Shown: positions 8,830 through 18,837, counted from the first letter of the stretch. The stretch: 64,000 nt of DNA from Lachnospiraceae bacterium (GCA_029067085.1 JAIEFE010000004.1:105532-169531), one strand, 5' to 3'. Numbers and translations are program-made. Notes: a model not told the origin generated them from the letters alone.

Positions 8830-10575
8830 CTATTTTTTACCAGTGCTCTTCGTCAAAAGGCATGGCAAAATGACGGGAGTCGTCACCATCAGCGGGTACA
8901 GATAGCGCACAATCACGGTCGGAGAGAACAGCAATGTCAGATAGTAAGCAATCAAAAAGACCGCCGGAAGAGCTTCCCGCTTCTTTTTATGATACATTGC
9001 CGCTGCCGGATAAAGCCACAGCATCCACCAATAGAGTGCGGGTGCAAAGAGCAGCCGGACAAACGGCAGCTTCCGATAGGCGTTATCCGATATGATCCGC
9101 TCCATGAAAGTTCGCAAGCCCGGCAGAAAACTTTTCTCCACAATCTCACTGCCCGCAGGCATGGTGCGATTGTCCGTGGATAAATAGCCGAAGCCGCTCT
9201 CCGTTCCGATCCCGTATATCTCGGCGTGGGAGGTATCCCACAGATACCAAAGCCCCAGAGAATTGTCCAGAAAGGCATCCACATAAATCGTCGGAAACTG
9301 CATTCCCAGCTTCATCCAGACTTTGATCAGTCCCGCCGGATCATCATGAATCACGGCACGGTTTTTCACCGGATCAGCCAGATGGGGATTGTACGCCGCA
9401 AAAACCCACTCCGCCGGAATGTATTTGTCAAGTTCCTGCCGCATGGCCGGATCGATCCGCTCTTCAGCATTCACTCTGACACGGGCCATCTGCTGCAAGG
9501 GCACACTCAACATTTCCCGCGGACTGCCGTTTTGGGCATGGGTGACCGCCTTCAGCGAAAAGGAGCATACTCCGAAAAGGATCAGTACTGCTGCCGCCGC
9601 GAGAAGCCACTTTTTCTTTCGAAGCCCAATATAGACAATCGGCACGCTGACTGCAAAAGCATACACGGCATTATTGCGAAACAAAAGCACAAGAACCGCA
9701 AGCCCTGCAAAAGCCATCCAGTCTCCCGCTCCGCCTCGCGCCGTTCGCAGGCTGCGACCGCACACAAGCCGGTATAATTTCAGCGTATACAGCAGCACCA
9801 GAGCCGAAAAGAGCACATCCTTGGTGGTGCTTAAGGCAAGAATGGAATTTGCCGGAAACAAACCGTAAAACAGAAGAAGCACAAACCTGATCCATCTTGG
9901 TGTTCGTTCCTCATATAACCAGACCAATGCTCCGGCAAAAGCCGTTGCCATCAGAAGCATCTGCACTACGGAATGCACCGCCATCCCGGTCTGATAAGAT
10001 CCAAGCACGCCGCCCAACTTAAAAAAGGCTCCCAGAAATAGCGTATGCAGAAGCGGGTGATGTGTGCTGTAATCCTTCGCGATCACCTGATAGAGCTGTC
10101 CCTCCGCGTCATACGCAAAGACGGACGGATAGTAGGCCAGAAAAACAGGCAGCCAACACAAAAAGATCAACAAGCTGTAGAAAAGCCATACCTGCCAGGC
10201 AGGACATCGCCTTTTCGAGCTTTCTGCCACCTCACCCGCCGTGTGTTCCGACTCTCCCGCTTTTTCAAACGTCGCGCCGACGGTTTGTATTCCCCGCCTT
10301 ATGCCTCCCCGCAAAACCAGCATTGCAAAACCTGCCGACGGCACGGATAAGACAGCGGTTTCTAGAAGGAAAAATAAAAAGCTGCACGCGTAAGCCACCG
10401 CCGAACCGCCGGGGCCAAATGCCGTCCCCTCATTGGCCAGCCGCCACCCCAGCACGCAGGACATGGCAAACGGAATGCCCCATACGAAAGCCCAACAAAG
10501 AAGCCGCTTATTTTCCACCAAATAAATATATATGCCGTTTCCCCGGAAATATGCCATTTTCTTTCTCTTTTTCAT
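8830..10575 (-). CDS. DUF6020-like polytopic membrane protein (GT-C-like)
   Basis: About 581 residues with roughly ten or more hydrophobic spans. After the second span comes the pattern LAYYPSVFAYDAEGQ and, about 20 residues on, STHHPLLHTLF, which are typical of the DUF6020 family found in Lachnospiraceae and recall the acidic first loop of GT-C glycosyltransferases. A role in transferring a lipid-linked sugar to an envelope polymer is an inference. The first ATG lies only six bases after the -10 box, so either the message is leaderless or translation starts at the ATG at 10557 (MAYFRG). It stands alone on its strand. Confidence 0.75.
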   Translation of the reverse strand: MKKRKKMAYFRGNGIYIYLVENKRLLCWAFVWGIPFAMSCVLGWRLANEGTAFGPGGSAVAYACSFLFFLLETAVLSVPSAGFAMLVLRGGIRRGIQTVGATFEKAGESEHTAGEVAESSKRRCPAWQVWLFYSLLIFLCWLPVFLAYYPSVFAYDAEGQLYQVIAKDYSTHHPLLHTLFLGAFFKLGGVLGSYQTGMAVHSVVQMLLMATAFAGALVWLYEERTPRWIRFVLLLFYGLFPANSILALSTTKDVLFSALVLLYTLKLYRLVCGRSLRTARGGAGDWMAFAGLAVLVLLFRNNAVYAFAVSVPIVYIGLRKKKWLLAAAAVLILFGVCSFSLKAVTHAQNGSPREMLSVPLQQMARVRVNAEERIDPAMRQELDKYIPAEWVFAAYNPHLADPVKNRAVIHDDPAGLIKVWMKLGMQFPTIYVDAFLDNSLGLWYLWDTSHAEIYGIGTESGFGYLSTDNRTMPAGSEIVEKSFLPGLRTFMERIISDNAYRKLPFVRLLFAPALYWWMLWLYPAAAMYHKKKREALPAVFLIAYYLTLLFSPTVIVRYLYPLMVTTPVILPCLLTKSTGKK

Positions 10576-10581
10576 GGATTC

Positions 10582-10609
10582 AGTATATCATAAAAAAAGC
10601 CGCTGCAAA
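10582..10609 (-). promoter_or_regulatory. Promoter for the DUF6020-like gene
   Basis: Minus-strand TTTGCA, 16 bases and TGATATACT (extended -10) end six bases before the annotated ATG. Confidence 0.55.
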
Positions 10610-10657
10610 AAATAATTTGTGAACGGATATGTCCGCAAAACATTTGGGCAGGAAGGC

Positions 10658-10686
10658 TTTACTTTTGCCGCAGGGATTTGTATATT
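10658..10686 (+). promoter_or_regulatory. Promoter for the small gene at 10769
   Basis: TTTACT, 17 bases and TATATT precede the ATG by 82 bases. Confidence 0.5.
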
Positions 10687-10768
10687 GGTAGAGGGACTTT
10701 TAGCGAATGCGAAATGGTTACTGCACGGTCAAAAGCCGAATTGCAGAGCGGAAAGATGAGGATGAGAT

Positions 10769-11035
10769 ATGTTTCGTCTATGGGCAAAGGAATTTAAGGA
10801 TAATCGAATGATACGGGATACCGTGATCGAGGACAGCCGGGAGGAGACCCGTACTCACAAGGTATTTGATGCTCTGGAGACGGTCTGCCTGCAATTTGAT
10901 CTGGGAAAACCGATCTGGCTGGAGGCTACCGTCTCCGATTTCAAGCGCCACAGCAAGGCGCGTTTTTCGCAGGATAATTTTATAGAAGAAATCGACTTCG
11001 ATTATCTCGAAATCCATGTAATTGAGGAGGATTGA
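10769..11035 (+). CDS. Small acidic protein of unknown function
   Basis: The 88-residue product is soluble and charged, with no signal peptide or membrane span. It starts MFRLWAKEFKDNRMIRD and ends in an acidic tail. GATGAGGATGAG lies before the ATG and a promoter further upstream. I recall similar short conserved proteins in Lachnospiraceae but know no function. It is alone on the plus strand between two minus-strand genes and converges on the deacetylase gene 32 bases away. Confidence 0.65.
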   Translation: MFRLWAKEFKDNRMIRDTVIEDSREETRTHKVFDALETVCLQFDLGKPIWLEATVSDFKRHSKARFSQDNFIEEIDFDYLEIHVIEED

Positions 11036-11067
11036 CAGGCACCGCCTAACATTACCATTTCATCGTC

Positions 11068-11763
11068 TCATAGAAATCGGGGTTCATCAAACGTCAAACC
11101 ATTCTCCAAAAGGTGCTCAATAAATAACTTATAATATTCAGGCAGCATTTCCTCCGTCTCATCATGTGCATGCAGCAGAAGAATATGTCTGTTGTTCTCC
11201 CCAAACAGGGACGCGCCGGTTTCCGGGTCGGTATCATGCATCCTTTCCCACACCGATTCCCTGGTAAAATCAGGGTTCATATGCATGTTGTACTCCGCAA
11301 AGTCGAATGTCCAAAATGTGTCAACATCCCGATCCAAGCCGTTTTCCTTCCAAAAAGGATAAGAAATATGCCTGTCATCCACTTTGTGAAAACCTTTTTC
11401 CTTTAAATATTTCTGTAAATTCTCCTTGTTGCCGCCTCCCTTATCTCCATAGGGAAACCGAAACGGCCTGAAAATACGTTCTGCACCGCCGTCGTGATAT
11501 AATTGATCAAGAACATTCTCACATTTTTCAATTTCCTCGATGCACTCTTCCATAGTAAGAGAGGAAAATGCCGGATGCGAATAACTATGATTTCCTACGA
11601 TCATTCCATTCTTCACAGCATAGAGCGCTTCCTCATAAAAACGTTCCACGTTTTGCCCGGCTGCAAAAAAAATCACTTTAATATCTTTTTCTTTTAAGTA
11701 ATCCACAATTGCCGGCGTATTTTTTGATGAAAAATCATCGATCGTCAAAAGTGCGCTGTTCAT
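11068..11763 (-). CDS. Polysaccharide deacetylase family protein (NodB-like)
   Basis: A 231-residue NodB-homology domain without a signal peptide. The start at 11763 is chosen because AAAGGAGG lies nine bases upstream; a longer frame from 11883 adds 40 residues with no ribosome site. Metal-site motifs are visible: LTIDDF at the N-terminus (first catalytic Asp pair), NHSYSHPAFSSLT (the HxxxH ligands) and RFPYGD. A late histidine (LLHAHD) completes the fold. The family removes acetyl groups from glycans; lack of an export signal leaves the substrate unclear. Confidence 0.88.
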   Translation of the reverse strand: MNSALLTIDDFSSKNTPAIVDYLKEKDIKVIFFAAGQNVERFYEEALYAVKNGMIVGNHSYSHPAFSSLTMEECIEEIEKCENVLDQLYHDGGAERIFRPFRFPYGDKGGGNKENLQKYLKEKGFHKVDDRHISYPFWKENGLDRDVDTFWTFDFAEYNMHMNPDFTRESVWERMHDTDPETGASLFGENNRHILLLHAHDETEEMLPEYYKLFIEHLLENGLTFDEPRFL

Positions 11764-11916
11764 CCTTTTACCTCCTTTCTGAGCATACAATTTATCTTCA
11801 TTCCTTTTCATTATACTTTGTTCAAAAAAGAATACAAGCTGCATTTCGAAACTTTTAAGCTGAAAAGCATGAAATAGCCGCATTCTAAAACAATTTTAAA
11901 AAAATGCATAAAATAA

Positions 11917-11976
11917 TTGACTTCGCACACTTTAAGTAGTAGTATCATACTATACTACACGTAGTATTAAATACTA
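11917..11976 (+). promoter_or_regulatory. Promoter with clustered GTAGTAT/ATACTAC dyads before hemolysin III
   Basis: TTGACT, 17 bases and TAGTAT form a promoter. Starting in the -10 box, three overlapping dyads follow: TAGTAT-C-ATACTA (11940-11952), TACTAC-AC-GTAGTA (11953-11966) and TAGTATTAAATACTA (11962-11976). They would let a dimeric repressor cover the -10 box and start site. A separate hairpin (TATTTCCTG with CAGGAAATA, about 11992-12020) lies in the leader. Confidence 0.6.
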
Positions 11977-12051
11977 CATGTTAACACTTTAGTATTTCCT
12001 GCCCGTTTCAAACAGGAAATAAAACCGCATTATTTCGGAGGAGTTCATTTT

Positions 12052-12708
12052 ATGCAGATTACGATTCGTGAACCAGGAAGCGCTATCACACATTTTATAG
12101 GTATGATGTCAGCCATTCTTGCAGCTACGCCGCTGATGGTGAAAGCCGCAAGCGACGTCACCACAGACCACATCGCTTTCTTTGCGCTGACAGTATTTAT
12201 CGGCAGCATGGTTGCTCTCTACGGCGCAAGTACACTCTACCACAGCGTCACCGTCAAGGACAGCATCTTAAAAATATTCCGCAAACTGGATCACATGATG
12301 ATCTTTGTGCTGATCGCCGGCTCCTACACCCCGGTCTGTCTGGTCATTCTGGGCGACCGCCGGGGCTATGCACTTCTGGCAGCCGTGTGGGGCATCGCCA
12401 TTGCCGGTATGCTGATCAAGCTCTGCTGGATCACCTGCCCCAAATGGTTTTCATCGATTCTGTACATCTCTATGGGCTGGGCATGCCTCGCCGTTTTCAG
12501 CACGCTGTGGAATACGCTGTCAAGAGACGCCTTTTTGTGGCTTCTCGCAGGCGGCATCATTTACACGGCAGGCGGTGTGATCTATGCGCTAAAGCTCCCC
12601 ATTTTCAACGCAAGACACAAGAATTTCGGTTCCCACGAAATCTTCCACCTGTTTGTCATGGGCGGAAGCGTGTGTCACTTTGTGTTCATGTATCTGTATG
12701 TGGCCTGA
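12052..12708 (+). CDS. Hemolysin III family (PAQR-like) membrane protein
   Basis: The 218-residue protein has seven predicted membrane spans. PAQR/hemolysin III metal-site motifs are visible: STLYHS in the second span region, DHMMIFVLIAGSYTP, and SHEIFHLFVMGGSVCHF near the end, supplying the Asp and His ligands. Members are implicated in membrane homeostasis and, in a few bacteria, in lysis of host cells; its job here is not known. CGGAGGAG lies nine bases before the ATG. A promoter with clustered dyads suggests tight control. Its 3' end overlaps the convergent MATE gene by 23 bases. Confidence 0.9.
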   Translation: MQITIREPGSAITHFIGMMSAILAATPLMVKAASDVTTDHIAFFALTVFIGSMVALYGASTLYHSVTVKDSILKIFRKLDHMMIFVLIAGSYTPVCLVILGDRRGYALLAAVWGIAIAGMLIKLCWITCPKWFSSILYISMGWACLAVFSTLWNTLSRDAFLWLLAGGIIYTAGGVIYALKLPIFNARHKNFGSHEIFHLFVMGGSVCHFVFMYLYVA

Positions 12709-14011
12709 TATAAAACAGATACGCAAATAAATTTAACATTAAGGCACCAAACCATGCCATACCCTCCGCGTAGATCGCCGCTGTAAAGCCAACCACCGGC
12801 AGACCCAAGATAATGACCAATATGCGTATCGCCATTTCCGCAAGCCCGGAACACATAGGAATGCCTGGTTTTCCCATCCCCTGTACACAGCTTCGAAAAA
12901 CAAACAGGAGATTTAACAGGATGAGAAACAAGGCCAGAAACCTCAGATAGATGATCGTATAGCCGATTGCTTCCTGCTCTGCAAGCATCAACCGTGCCAG
13001 CGGTCCGGCAGAGAAAAATAAAATGATTCCGAGTAATAACGATGAAAACAGCGCCATCAAATCTGCGATTTTTGTTCCGCTGCGAATCCTTTCAAACTTC
13101 ACGGCACCGAAATTCTGTCCCGAAAACGCAGATACCACAAAGCCGATCGTAATACCCGGCAGCATGAATAAATTCAGATATTTATTGCACACGGAATACG
13201 CAGAAGTATATATGACGCCATAGCTGTTGATGCGGCTTTGCACAAAGATGCAGCCCAGAGAAGTGATGGCATTCATCCGCGCCATGGGCATGCCGTTTCT
13301 CAAAAGTTCCGGTTCCAGCTTACGACCAAAGACAAAATCACTTCTTTCAATCCGAAATTCCCTGATCTTATACAATCTGTCACAGCAGATGAGTACGGAG
13401 ACAAACTGTGCAAGAATCGTGGCCCACGCCGCACCCGCGACACCGGTGTCAAACACAAAAAGGCACAAAAAATCCAGCCCGATGTTGACGCAGGAAGCTG
13501 CGCCGACTGCCAGCAGGGGCGTCCTGCTGTCTCCGACTGCCCGCAGCATGGCTGAAAGCAAATTATATAATATTGTGATCAGTAAACCCCCGAATATGAC
13601 ATAGCCATAGGACAGGCAGTCTTCCATCAGCATTTGTTCTGTTTTCATCAGCCTCAGAACAGGCTTTAAAACGCCCAACCCAATTCCCGTTAGAAAAACC
13701 GCAAACAAGACCGACAGCTTTACAGATGCGGCCGCCGCCTTTCGCAGCGCAGCAAAATCCTTCTCTCCGTATGCCTGTGAAATGTTCACGGAAAACCCGT
13801 TTGCCAGACCCATGGCAAAGCCCGTGATCAAAAAGGATAACGTGGTAAAATTTCCGACTGCCGCAACGGCTGTATCACCCAGTCCTTTGCCGATGATCGC
13901 CATATCCGCAAACGAATAAAACTGCTGTAAGATATTGGCAAGCAGCATGGAAAAGAAAAATGGTAAAAGAGCTTTCGTTATAGAACCTCTCGTAAAATCT
14001 GTTTGCTGCAT
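12686..14011 (-). CDS. MATE family efflux transporter
   Basis: The 441-residue protein has about twelve membrane spans. The opening TRGSITKALLPFFFSMLLANILQQFY contains the hallmark of the DinF/NorM MATE group, and SMLRAVGDSRTPL marks the loop after the fourth span. MATE proteins export drugs and metabolites using Na+ or H+ gradients. It is transcribed away from the AraC-type regulator gene at 14146, and the shared 134-base gap suggests control by that regulator. It converges on the hemolysin III gene. Confidence 0.92.
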   Translation of the reverse strand: MQQTDFTRGSITKALLPFFFSMLLANILQQFYSFADMAIIGKGLGDTAVAAVGNFTTLSFLITGFAMGLANGFSVNISQAYGEKDFAALRKAAAASVKLSVLFAVFLTGIGLGVLKPVLRLMKTEQMLMEDCLSYGYVIFGGLLITILYNLLSAMLRAVGDSRTPLLAVGAASCVNIGLDFLCLFVFDTGVAGAAWATILAQFVSVLICCDRLYKIREFRIERSDFVFGRKLEPELLRNGMPMARMNAITSLGCIFVQSRINSYGVIYTSAYSVCNKYLNLFMLPGITIGFVVSAFSGQNFGAVKFERIRSGTKIADLMALFSSLLLGIILFFSAGPLARLMLAEQEAIGYTIIYLRFLALFLILLNLLFVFRSCVQGMGKPGIPMCSGLAEMAIRILVIILGLPVVGFTAAIYAEGMAWFGALMLNLFAYLFYIRPHTDT

Positions 14012-14085
14012 TCTGTACCTTTCCCGATGATTAAATTTGATCGTCTCTTTTTACCACAGATTCCAACGCAGTTATATCAAATTCT

Positions 14086-14114
14086 TTGCTTTTTTATCAA
14101 TTTTTGGGTATAAT
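14086..14114 (+). promoter_or_regulatory. Promoter for the AraC-type regulator
   Basis: TTGCTT, 17 bases and TATAAT. An ATG at 14113 lies inside this -10 box, which argues for the downstream start at 14146. Confidence 0.6.
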
Positions 14115-14145
14115 GCAGGAGAACCGGAAAGGCAGCTGGGAATCT

Positions 14146-14865
14146 ATGAAAATCAGAAGAGAACTTAACCGACAATTATATCAGCAAAAAGCTTACGGCT
14201 ATGATAAAAGACCATACTATTTTGACAAAGCGGTATTGGATGCCATACGAAACGGCGATGTAGAAAAGCTGAAACCTCTGATTGCATCCGGATCGGTAAA
14301 GCTCTCTTCCGGAATGAGAACCTTATCAAAAAATCAAATAAAAAACGGGAAATATCATTTCATGATCATGGCAACATTTCTTGCAGAATCAGGTCTTGCC
14401 TGCGGCTTAGGACATGATGAAACCTATATGATCGCAGATATTTACTGCCGGAAAGCAGACAGAGCCGCATCCTATGATAATTTACAGAACTTATTGGAGG
14501 ATATGTGTCTGGATTATACAAAGCGAATCCGGGAAATCAAAAAAGACAACGTAATATCCATTCACATCAGAAAATGTATCGAGCATATTTATGAAGATTT
14601 AAGCGCGGACTTGTCTACGAAGAAATTGGCCGAATTAACGAAGCTAAATGCTTCCTATCTTTCCAAATTGTTTAAACAGGAAACCGGGAAAACGATCAAA
14701 GCTTACGTGACCGCGGCAAAAATGGATACAGCCCAAAATCTGCTGAAATACAGCGATTTGAGCTGCTCCGAAATTGCCACATCGCTCGGGTATTGTTCCC
14801 AGAGCGCTTTTACCTATGCTTTCCGACAGTTTACCGGCGTCACGCCAAAAAAATTCCGGGGTTAG
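14146..14865 (+). CDS. AraC family transcriptional regulator
   Basis: The 239-residue protein ends in a double helix-turn-helix domain (about 145-238): [20 protein letters not shown], a second helix pair beginning [13 protein letters not shown], and the closing [11 protein letters not shown]. The N-terminal 130 residues resemble the AraC group that lacks a cupin and starts with an ankyrin-like helical sensor ([15 protein letters not shown]). Start at 14146 follows from the promoter position; GGGA before it is a weak ribosome site. It is divergent from a MATE pump gene and probably regulates it. The stop overlaps the galE stop by four bases. Confidence 0.88.
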   Translation: MKIRRELNRQLYQQKAYGYDKRPYYFDKAVLDAIRNGDVEKLKPLIASGSVKLSSGMRTLSKNQIKNGKYHFMIMATFLAESGLACGLGHDETYMIADIYCRKADRAASYDNLQNLLEDMCLDYTKRIREIKKDNVISIHIRKCIEHIYEDLSADLSTKKLAELTKLNASYLSKLFKQETGKTIKAYVTAAKMDTAQNLLKYSDLSCSEIATSLGYCSQSAFTYAFRQFTGVTPKKFRG

Positions 14866-15878
14866 TCATCATACCCGTTCGGATTATTGCTCTGCCATCT
14901 CCAGGCATCGGCACACATCTCCCTGATGCCGTACTGCGCCTCCCAGCCCAGCTCCCGTTTCGCCTTGTCCGCGTTGGAATAACAAGTGGCGATATCGCCC
15001 GCGCGTCTGTCCTTGATGACATAAGGAATCTTCACGCCTGTGGCTTCCTCAAAGTTCTTCACAATATCCAGCACGCTGTAGCCCACACCGGTTCCCAGAT
15101 TGTAAATGCACAGTCCCGCTTTTTCCTCAATCTTTTTCAAAGCTTTCACATGTCCTAAAGCCAGATCAACTACATGAATGTAGTCGCGCACGCCCGTGCC
15201 GTCCGGTGTGTCATAGTCATTGCCGAAAACGCCCAGCTCTTTCAGCTTGCCTACCGCGACCTGCGTGATATAAGGCATAAGGTTGTTCGGAATGCCATTG
15301 GGATTCTCGCCAATGGTACCGCTCTTGTGCGCACCGATGGGATTAAAGTAGCGCAGCAGGATTACATTCCACTCGGGATCTGCTTTCTGGATATCAGACA
15401 GGATCTGCTCCAGCATCGATTTTGTCCAGCCATATGGGTTGGTGCACTGTCCCTTGGGGCATTCCTCAGTAATGGGAATCACTGCCGGATCACCATACAC
15501 CGTTGCGGAGGAGGAAAAAATGATATTTTTCACATTGTGCTTACGCATCACATCCACCAAAGTCAACGTGCCGGCAATATTGTTCTCATAATACTCCCAT
15601 GGCTTCTCCACGGACTCTCCCACCGCCTTAAGACCCGCAAAATGAATACAGGAATCAATCTGTTCCTTCGCAAATATCTCTTCCAACGCCTCTCTGTCCA
15701 GAATGTCCGCCTTGTAAAAGGTTACCGGCTTCCCTGTGATCTTTTCCACTCTTTCCAGAGATTTTTCGCTGGAATTCGACAGATTATCCACTACCACCAC
15801 GTCATAACCCGCATTCTGTAATTCTACCACAGTGTGGGAACCGATATATCCTGCGCCGCCTGCCACTAAGATTGCCAT
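14862..15878 (-). CDS. galE: UDP-glucose 4-epimerase
   Basis: A 338-residue short-chain dehydrogenase-type epimerase that interconverts UDP-glucose and UDP-galactose with bound NAD. The N-terminal [10 protein letters not shown] binds [11 protein letters not shown] supplies the catalytic serine region, and NPYGWTKS holds the Tyr-x-x-x-Lys pair. Length and ends match GalE. It lies downstream of the UDP-sugar pyrophosphorylase gene on the same strand (gap about 128 bases), which together provide activated hexoses for galactose use and envelope glycans. Confidence 0.96.
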   Translation of the reverse strand: MAILVAGGAGYIGSHTVVELQNAGYDVVVVDNLSNSSEKSLERVEKITGKPVTFYKADILDREALEEIFAKEQIDSCIHFAGLKAVGESVEKPWEYYENNIAGTLTLVDVMRKHNVKNIIFSSSATVYGDPAVIPITEECPKGQCTNPYGWTKSMLEQILSDIQKADPEWNVILLRYFNPIGAHKSGTIGENPNGIPNNLMPYITQVAVGKLKELGVFGNDYDTPDGTGVRDYIHVVDLALGHVKALKKIEEKAGLCIYNLGTGVGYSVLDIVKNFEEATGVKIPYVIKDRRAGDIATCYSNADKAKRELGWEAQYGIREMCADAWRWQSNNPNGYDD

Positions 15879-16006
15879 AGTCTCCTCCGTTCCGAAGCGT
15901 TTTGCCGCTCCTGCCTTTCTATGATTTTTGTTCTCTACCAGCTTTCAGTCTACATCGCTTTCCCCGCATATTCAATGTAGGAATGTTATCTAAACCTGTC
16001 AATATG

Positions 16007-17233
16007 TTATAATACAATTCCATTCTCCTTACACAACTCCCTCGCACTCTCCACAGAATCAACCCCCGTCTTATTCTTGATGGGCGCAAACTCCTTATTT
16101 CTGACCACCTCATAGGGCAGACAGGAATCCAGTTCGTGGATCATATCAAGCACAAGCTGTTCAAACTTGTAACCGTTTGGCTCCTCCGGCTTCACCGGCT
16201 CGCCAGCCTCGTTCAGATAGGGAATCTTCTTCTCCACAATATGAAGCGGCAGTTTCTTCGCCACGATCTCCTCTAAATCTTTCACCCGGAACAGATAGTT
16301 TAAGATCACGCCGAAATGATAGGCCGGCTTTCCGTCCTTCGTCTTCTCCTCCATCAGCTCCGGCGTCATATCATAGTATTCCACAATGGAAGGTCTTCCG
16401 TCCTCCAGACACATCGCTCCCACCTTCTCGTCCGGCGCGGTCTTCGCCACCACCTTCGCACCCACTGCGCTGTCCGTTGCGATCGTCGCTCCCACAAAGC
16501 AGGGATCCGCGATGCGCTGCAGCACATTGTCCACAGCAAACACATTAAGCCACTCTACACCCGCCTTCTTTATCTTATCCGTCACGCCCCACTTCATCAT
16601 GGAAAGAAACCACCCGCCGTTACCGTTGGGGGAGGTGGACATTTTATATTTCGCCTCCATATAGACCTTTCCGCTATAGTCGGCGGCCGGCGCCATATCC
16701 TGCATAAAGAAAGTCACATAATCCGCATTGTAGCCAAAATAATTCTTTTCCTCAAAAAAACTGACAGTTGTGTCATGATTTTTATCACTGGTCATCACAT
16801 AGAGGGGAATCCAGGCTCCGGCCTGATTCACCACATCCATCAGATTCTCGATCAACCTCTGGAAGATAAAAACATCCTTCGTCAAGCCGATGTTATATAC
16901 TCCTTTGGGCTCGTCTGAGCCAAGCCTTGTACCCATACCGCCGGCCAGCAGCACCGCTCCCACCTTGCCGGCACGGATGGCATCAAGACCGATCTTCGTG
17001 TATTCTTCCTTCTTAGCCTCGATCTCGGAAAGCTCCATGACCTCGATGGGTTCAATCTTTCCTCTCGGATTTAAGGTTTCCTTTTTCTCGCACAGAGACA
17101 GCACCTCAAAATCCGTCTGCTCGATCTGTGAAAGCAGTTCCTCCCGCTCCTCGCTGCCCAGTTCCTCATAGTACTGCAGCACATGAAGTTGTCCGTATTT
17201 TTTCAGTTTGTCGTATGCCTCCTGATAATTCAT
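16007..17233 (-). CDS. UDP-sugar pyrophosphorylase (UDPGP family)
   Basis: The 408-residue enzyme belongs to the eukaryote-like UTP:sugar-1-phosphate uridylyltransferase family (UAP1/UGP), not the GalU family. The nucleotide loop LLAGGMGTRLGSDEPKG is diagnostic, and NGNGGWF and FAVDNVL match the sugar and metal sites. The substrate may be GlcNAc-1-P or glucose-1-P; sequence alone does not decide. ATG at 17233 is chosen because AGAGGATG precedes it; an open frame continues 83 codons upstream without a ribosome site and into the promoter region of the divergent gene. Followed by galE. Confidence 0.9.
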   Translation of the reverse strand: MNYQEAYDKLKKYGQLHVLQYYEELGSEEREELLSQIEQTDFEVLSLCEKKETLNPRGKIEPIEVMELSEIEAKKEEYTKIGLDAIRAGKVGAVLLAGGMGTRLGSDEPKGVYNIGLTKDVFIFQRLIENLMDVVNQAGAWIPLYVMTSDKNHDTTVSFFEEKNYFGYNADYVTFFMQDMAPAADYSGKVYMEAKYKMSTSPNGNGGWFLSMMKWGVTDKIKKAGVEWLNVFAVDNVLQRIADPCFVGATIATDSAVGAKVVAKTAPDEKVGAMCLEDGRPSIVEYYDMTPELMEEKTKDGKPAYHFGVILNYLFRVKDLEEIVAKKLPLHIVEKKIPYLNEAGEPVKPEEPNGYKFEQLVLDMIHELDSCLPYEVVRNKEFAPIKNKTGVDSVESARELCKENGIVL

Positions 17234-17434
17234 GTCATCCTCTTTTCCCGCGCCCGCTTTATTCTCTTTTCCGGAGTTTCCGTGCCCGATGCGCGACGAC
17301 ACGGCCCCGTTTCCGGTATCTGTCATTTTCATCATTTTAACACGACGCGTCAGCAGACTCAATCCGAAAATATAGGCGCCTTCTTCATTAGTGCAAAAAA
17401 GGCACTCGGTTTCTATCCCTTTCAGCCGATTGTA

Positions 17435-17443
17435 TGATATAAT
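17435..17443 (+). promoter_or_regulatory. Extended -10 promoter for the CPBP protease gene
   Basis: TGATATAAT forms an extended -10 box 32 bases before the ATG at 17475; the -35 region is poor, as is common with this type. Confidence 0.5.
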
Positions 17444-17474
17444 TAGAAAAACATTCACAGGGAAACATCGTAAA

Positions 17475-18341
17475 ATGAACAATCAGAAAAACCGTAAAGA
17501 TCCGATCAAAATCTATCTGGGACTTATTTTTTTCATATGTTACGGATTGGGCTTCCTGGAATTTGTGACAGGAACGGGAAAGATTTATCACTTTTTAGGG
17601 ATTGCATTTACCTTTTTACCGGTGTTGACGGCATTTCTGACACGCCGTATTACAGGTGCGCCGGGAAAGATTCGTCTTTCGCTAAAGGTTTGGAAGCATC
17701 CTAAGTCATGGTTGTTTTCAGCGCTCGTGCCGGGGATCCTGATCGTATTGGGAACTGTCTTGTATTTTATTGTTTTTCCACACGAATACAGCGGGGTATT
17801 CCGGTATGGAATGCGTTTGGGAACAAATGCGGAGATCACCATCAAATCCCCTTTTGTTTTAGCTCTGGCATGTATCGTTATTGCCGCAGTCCTGATACCG
17901 ATACAGCTGCTTGAGCTGGGAGAGGAAATCGGGTGGAGAGGCTATCTCCTTGGTTTTCAGATTGAAAGATACGGCCTTCGGAAAGCGGTACTCATAAACG
18001 GCGTGGAATGGGGATTGACACATCTTCCCCTAATCTATTTTGGATTTAATTACAGCCTGAACAATCCGGGAGCACCGTATACGAATATGGCCTTGATGTT
18101 ACTTGTCTGTGTAGTGACAGGAATCCTGTTTTCCTATATCACAATTCAGACGGGAAACTGTATGTATGCGGCAATCATGCATGGAGTCGTAAATGTGATA
18201 GGCGAACTTCCTGTTTATATGACCCACAGTATGGAGAGCGGGTTATTGGGACCCAATCCTACCGGCATTCTTTCGATATCAGTTTTAGCTGCGTTCTCTA
18301 TCCTGCTGATGGCTAAAATGAAGGACGCCCCTGACAACTAA
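17475..18341 (+). CDS. CPBP family intramembrane glutamic endopeptidase
   Basis: The 288-residue protein has about eight membrane spans and the CPBP (Abi/CaaX-like) motifs: EEIGWRGYL in motif 1, a histidine in EWGLTHLP for motif 2, and HGVVN late. These form an intramembrane protease active site. Related proteins process or protect against bacteriocins, but many have unknown substrates. The start at 17475 is set by the promoter; a longer frame begins upstream of it. The next gene, an acetyltransferase, begins 30 bases downstream and is probably co-transcribed. Confidence 0.88.
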   Translation: MNNQKNRKDPIKIYLGLIFFICYGLGFLEFVTGTGKIYHFLGIAFTFLPVLTAFLTRRITGAPGKIRLSLKVWKHPKSWLFSALVPGILIVLGTVLYFIVFPHEYSGVFRYGMRLGTNAEITIKSPFVLALACIVIAAVLIPIQLLELGEEIGWRGYLLGFQIERYGLRKAVLINGVEWGLTHLPLIYFGFNYSLNNPGAPYTNMALMLLVCVVTGILFSYITIQTGNCMYAAIMHGVVNVIGELPVYMTHSMESGLLGPNPTGILSISVLAAFSILLMAKMKDAPDN

Positions 18342-18371
18342 ACTCTTTTGATTTGTTACGGAGATAATGAC

Positions 18372-18830
18372 ATGATCACGATCAAAAAAATAAGAGAACA
18401 TGAAGAGCTGGCAGATCGTGCTGCAAACTGGTTTCACCAAAAATGGGGCATCCCGTTGGAGGCTTATCATGAAAGCATTCGTGACTGCCTGAAGCACGAG
18501 AATGCTGTGCCGCAATGGTATCTTGCAATGGATCATGATATAATCGCCGGAGGTTTAGGCGTGATCGAAAATGATTTTCATGACCGAAAAGACTTATCCC
18601 CCAATGTGTGCGCCGTCTATGTCGAGGAAGCGTATCGCTGTCAGGGGATTGCCGGAAAACTTCTGCAATATGTCTGTGATGATATGAAGAAACAGGACAT
18701 TGATACCCTCTATCTTCTCACGGATCATACTTCCTTTTACGAAAGATACGGATGGGAATTCCTGTGCATGGTACAGGGAGACGGCGAGCCGGATATGTCA
18801 AGAATGTATATCCATAGACAGGTCGGTTGA
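18372..18830 (+). CDS. GNAT family N-acetyltransferase
   Basis: A 152-residue acetyl-CoA dependent acetyltransferase. The CoA-binding stretch VEEAYRCQGIAGKLLQY (R/Q-x-x-G-x-G/A type) is clear, and the C-terminal FYERYGWEF is typical. The substrate cannot be told. The ATG at 18372 follows ACGGAG; a TTG start 24 bases upstream is less likely. It follows the CPBP gene closely. Confidence 0.88.
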   Translation: MITIKKIREHEELADRAANWFHQKWGIPLEAYHESIRDCLKHENAVPQWYLAMDHDIIAGGLGVIENDFHDRKDLSPNVCAVYVEEAYRCQGIAGKLLQYVCDDMKKQDIDTLYLLTDHTSFYERYGWEFLCMVQGDGEPDMSRMYIHRQVG

Positions 18831-18837
18831 GATATCA

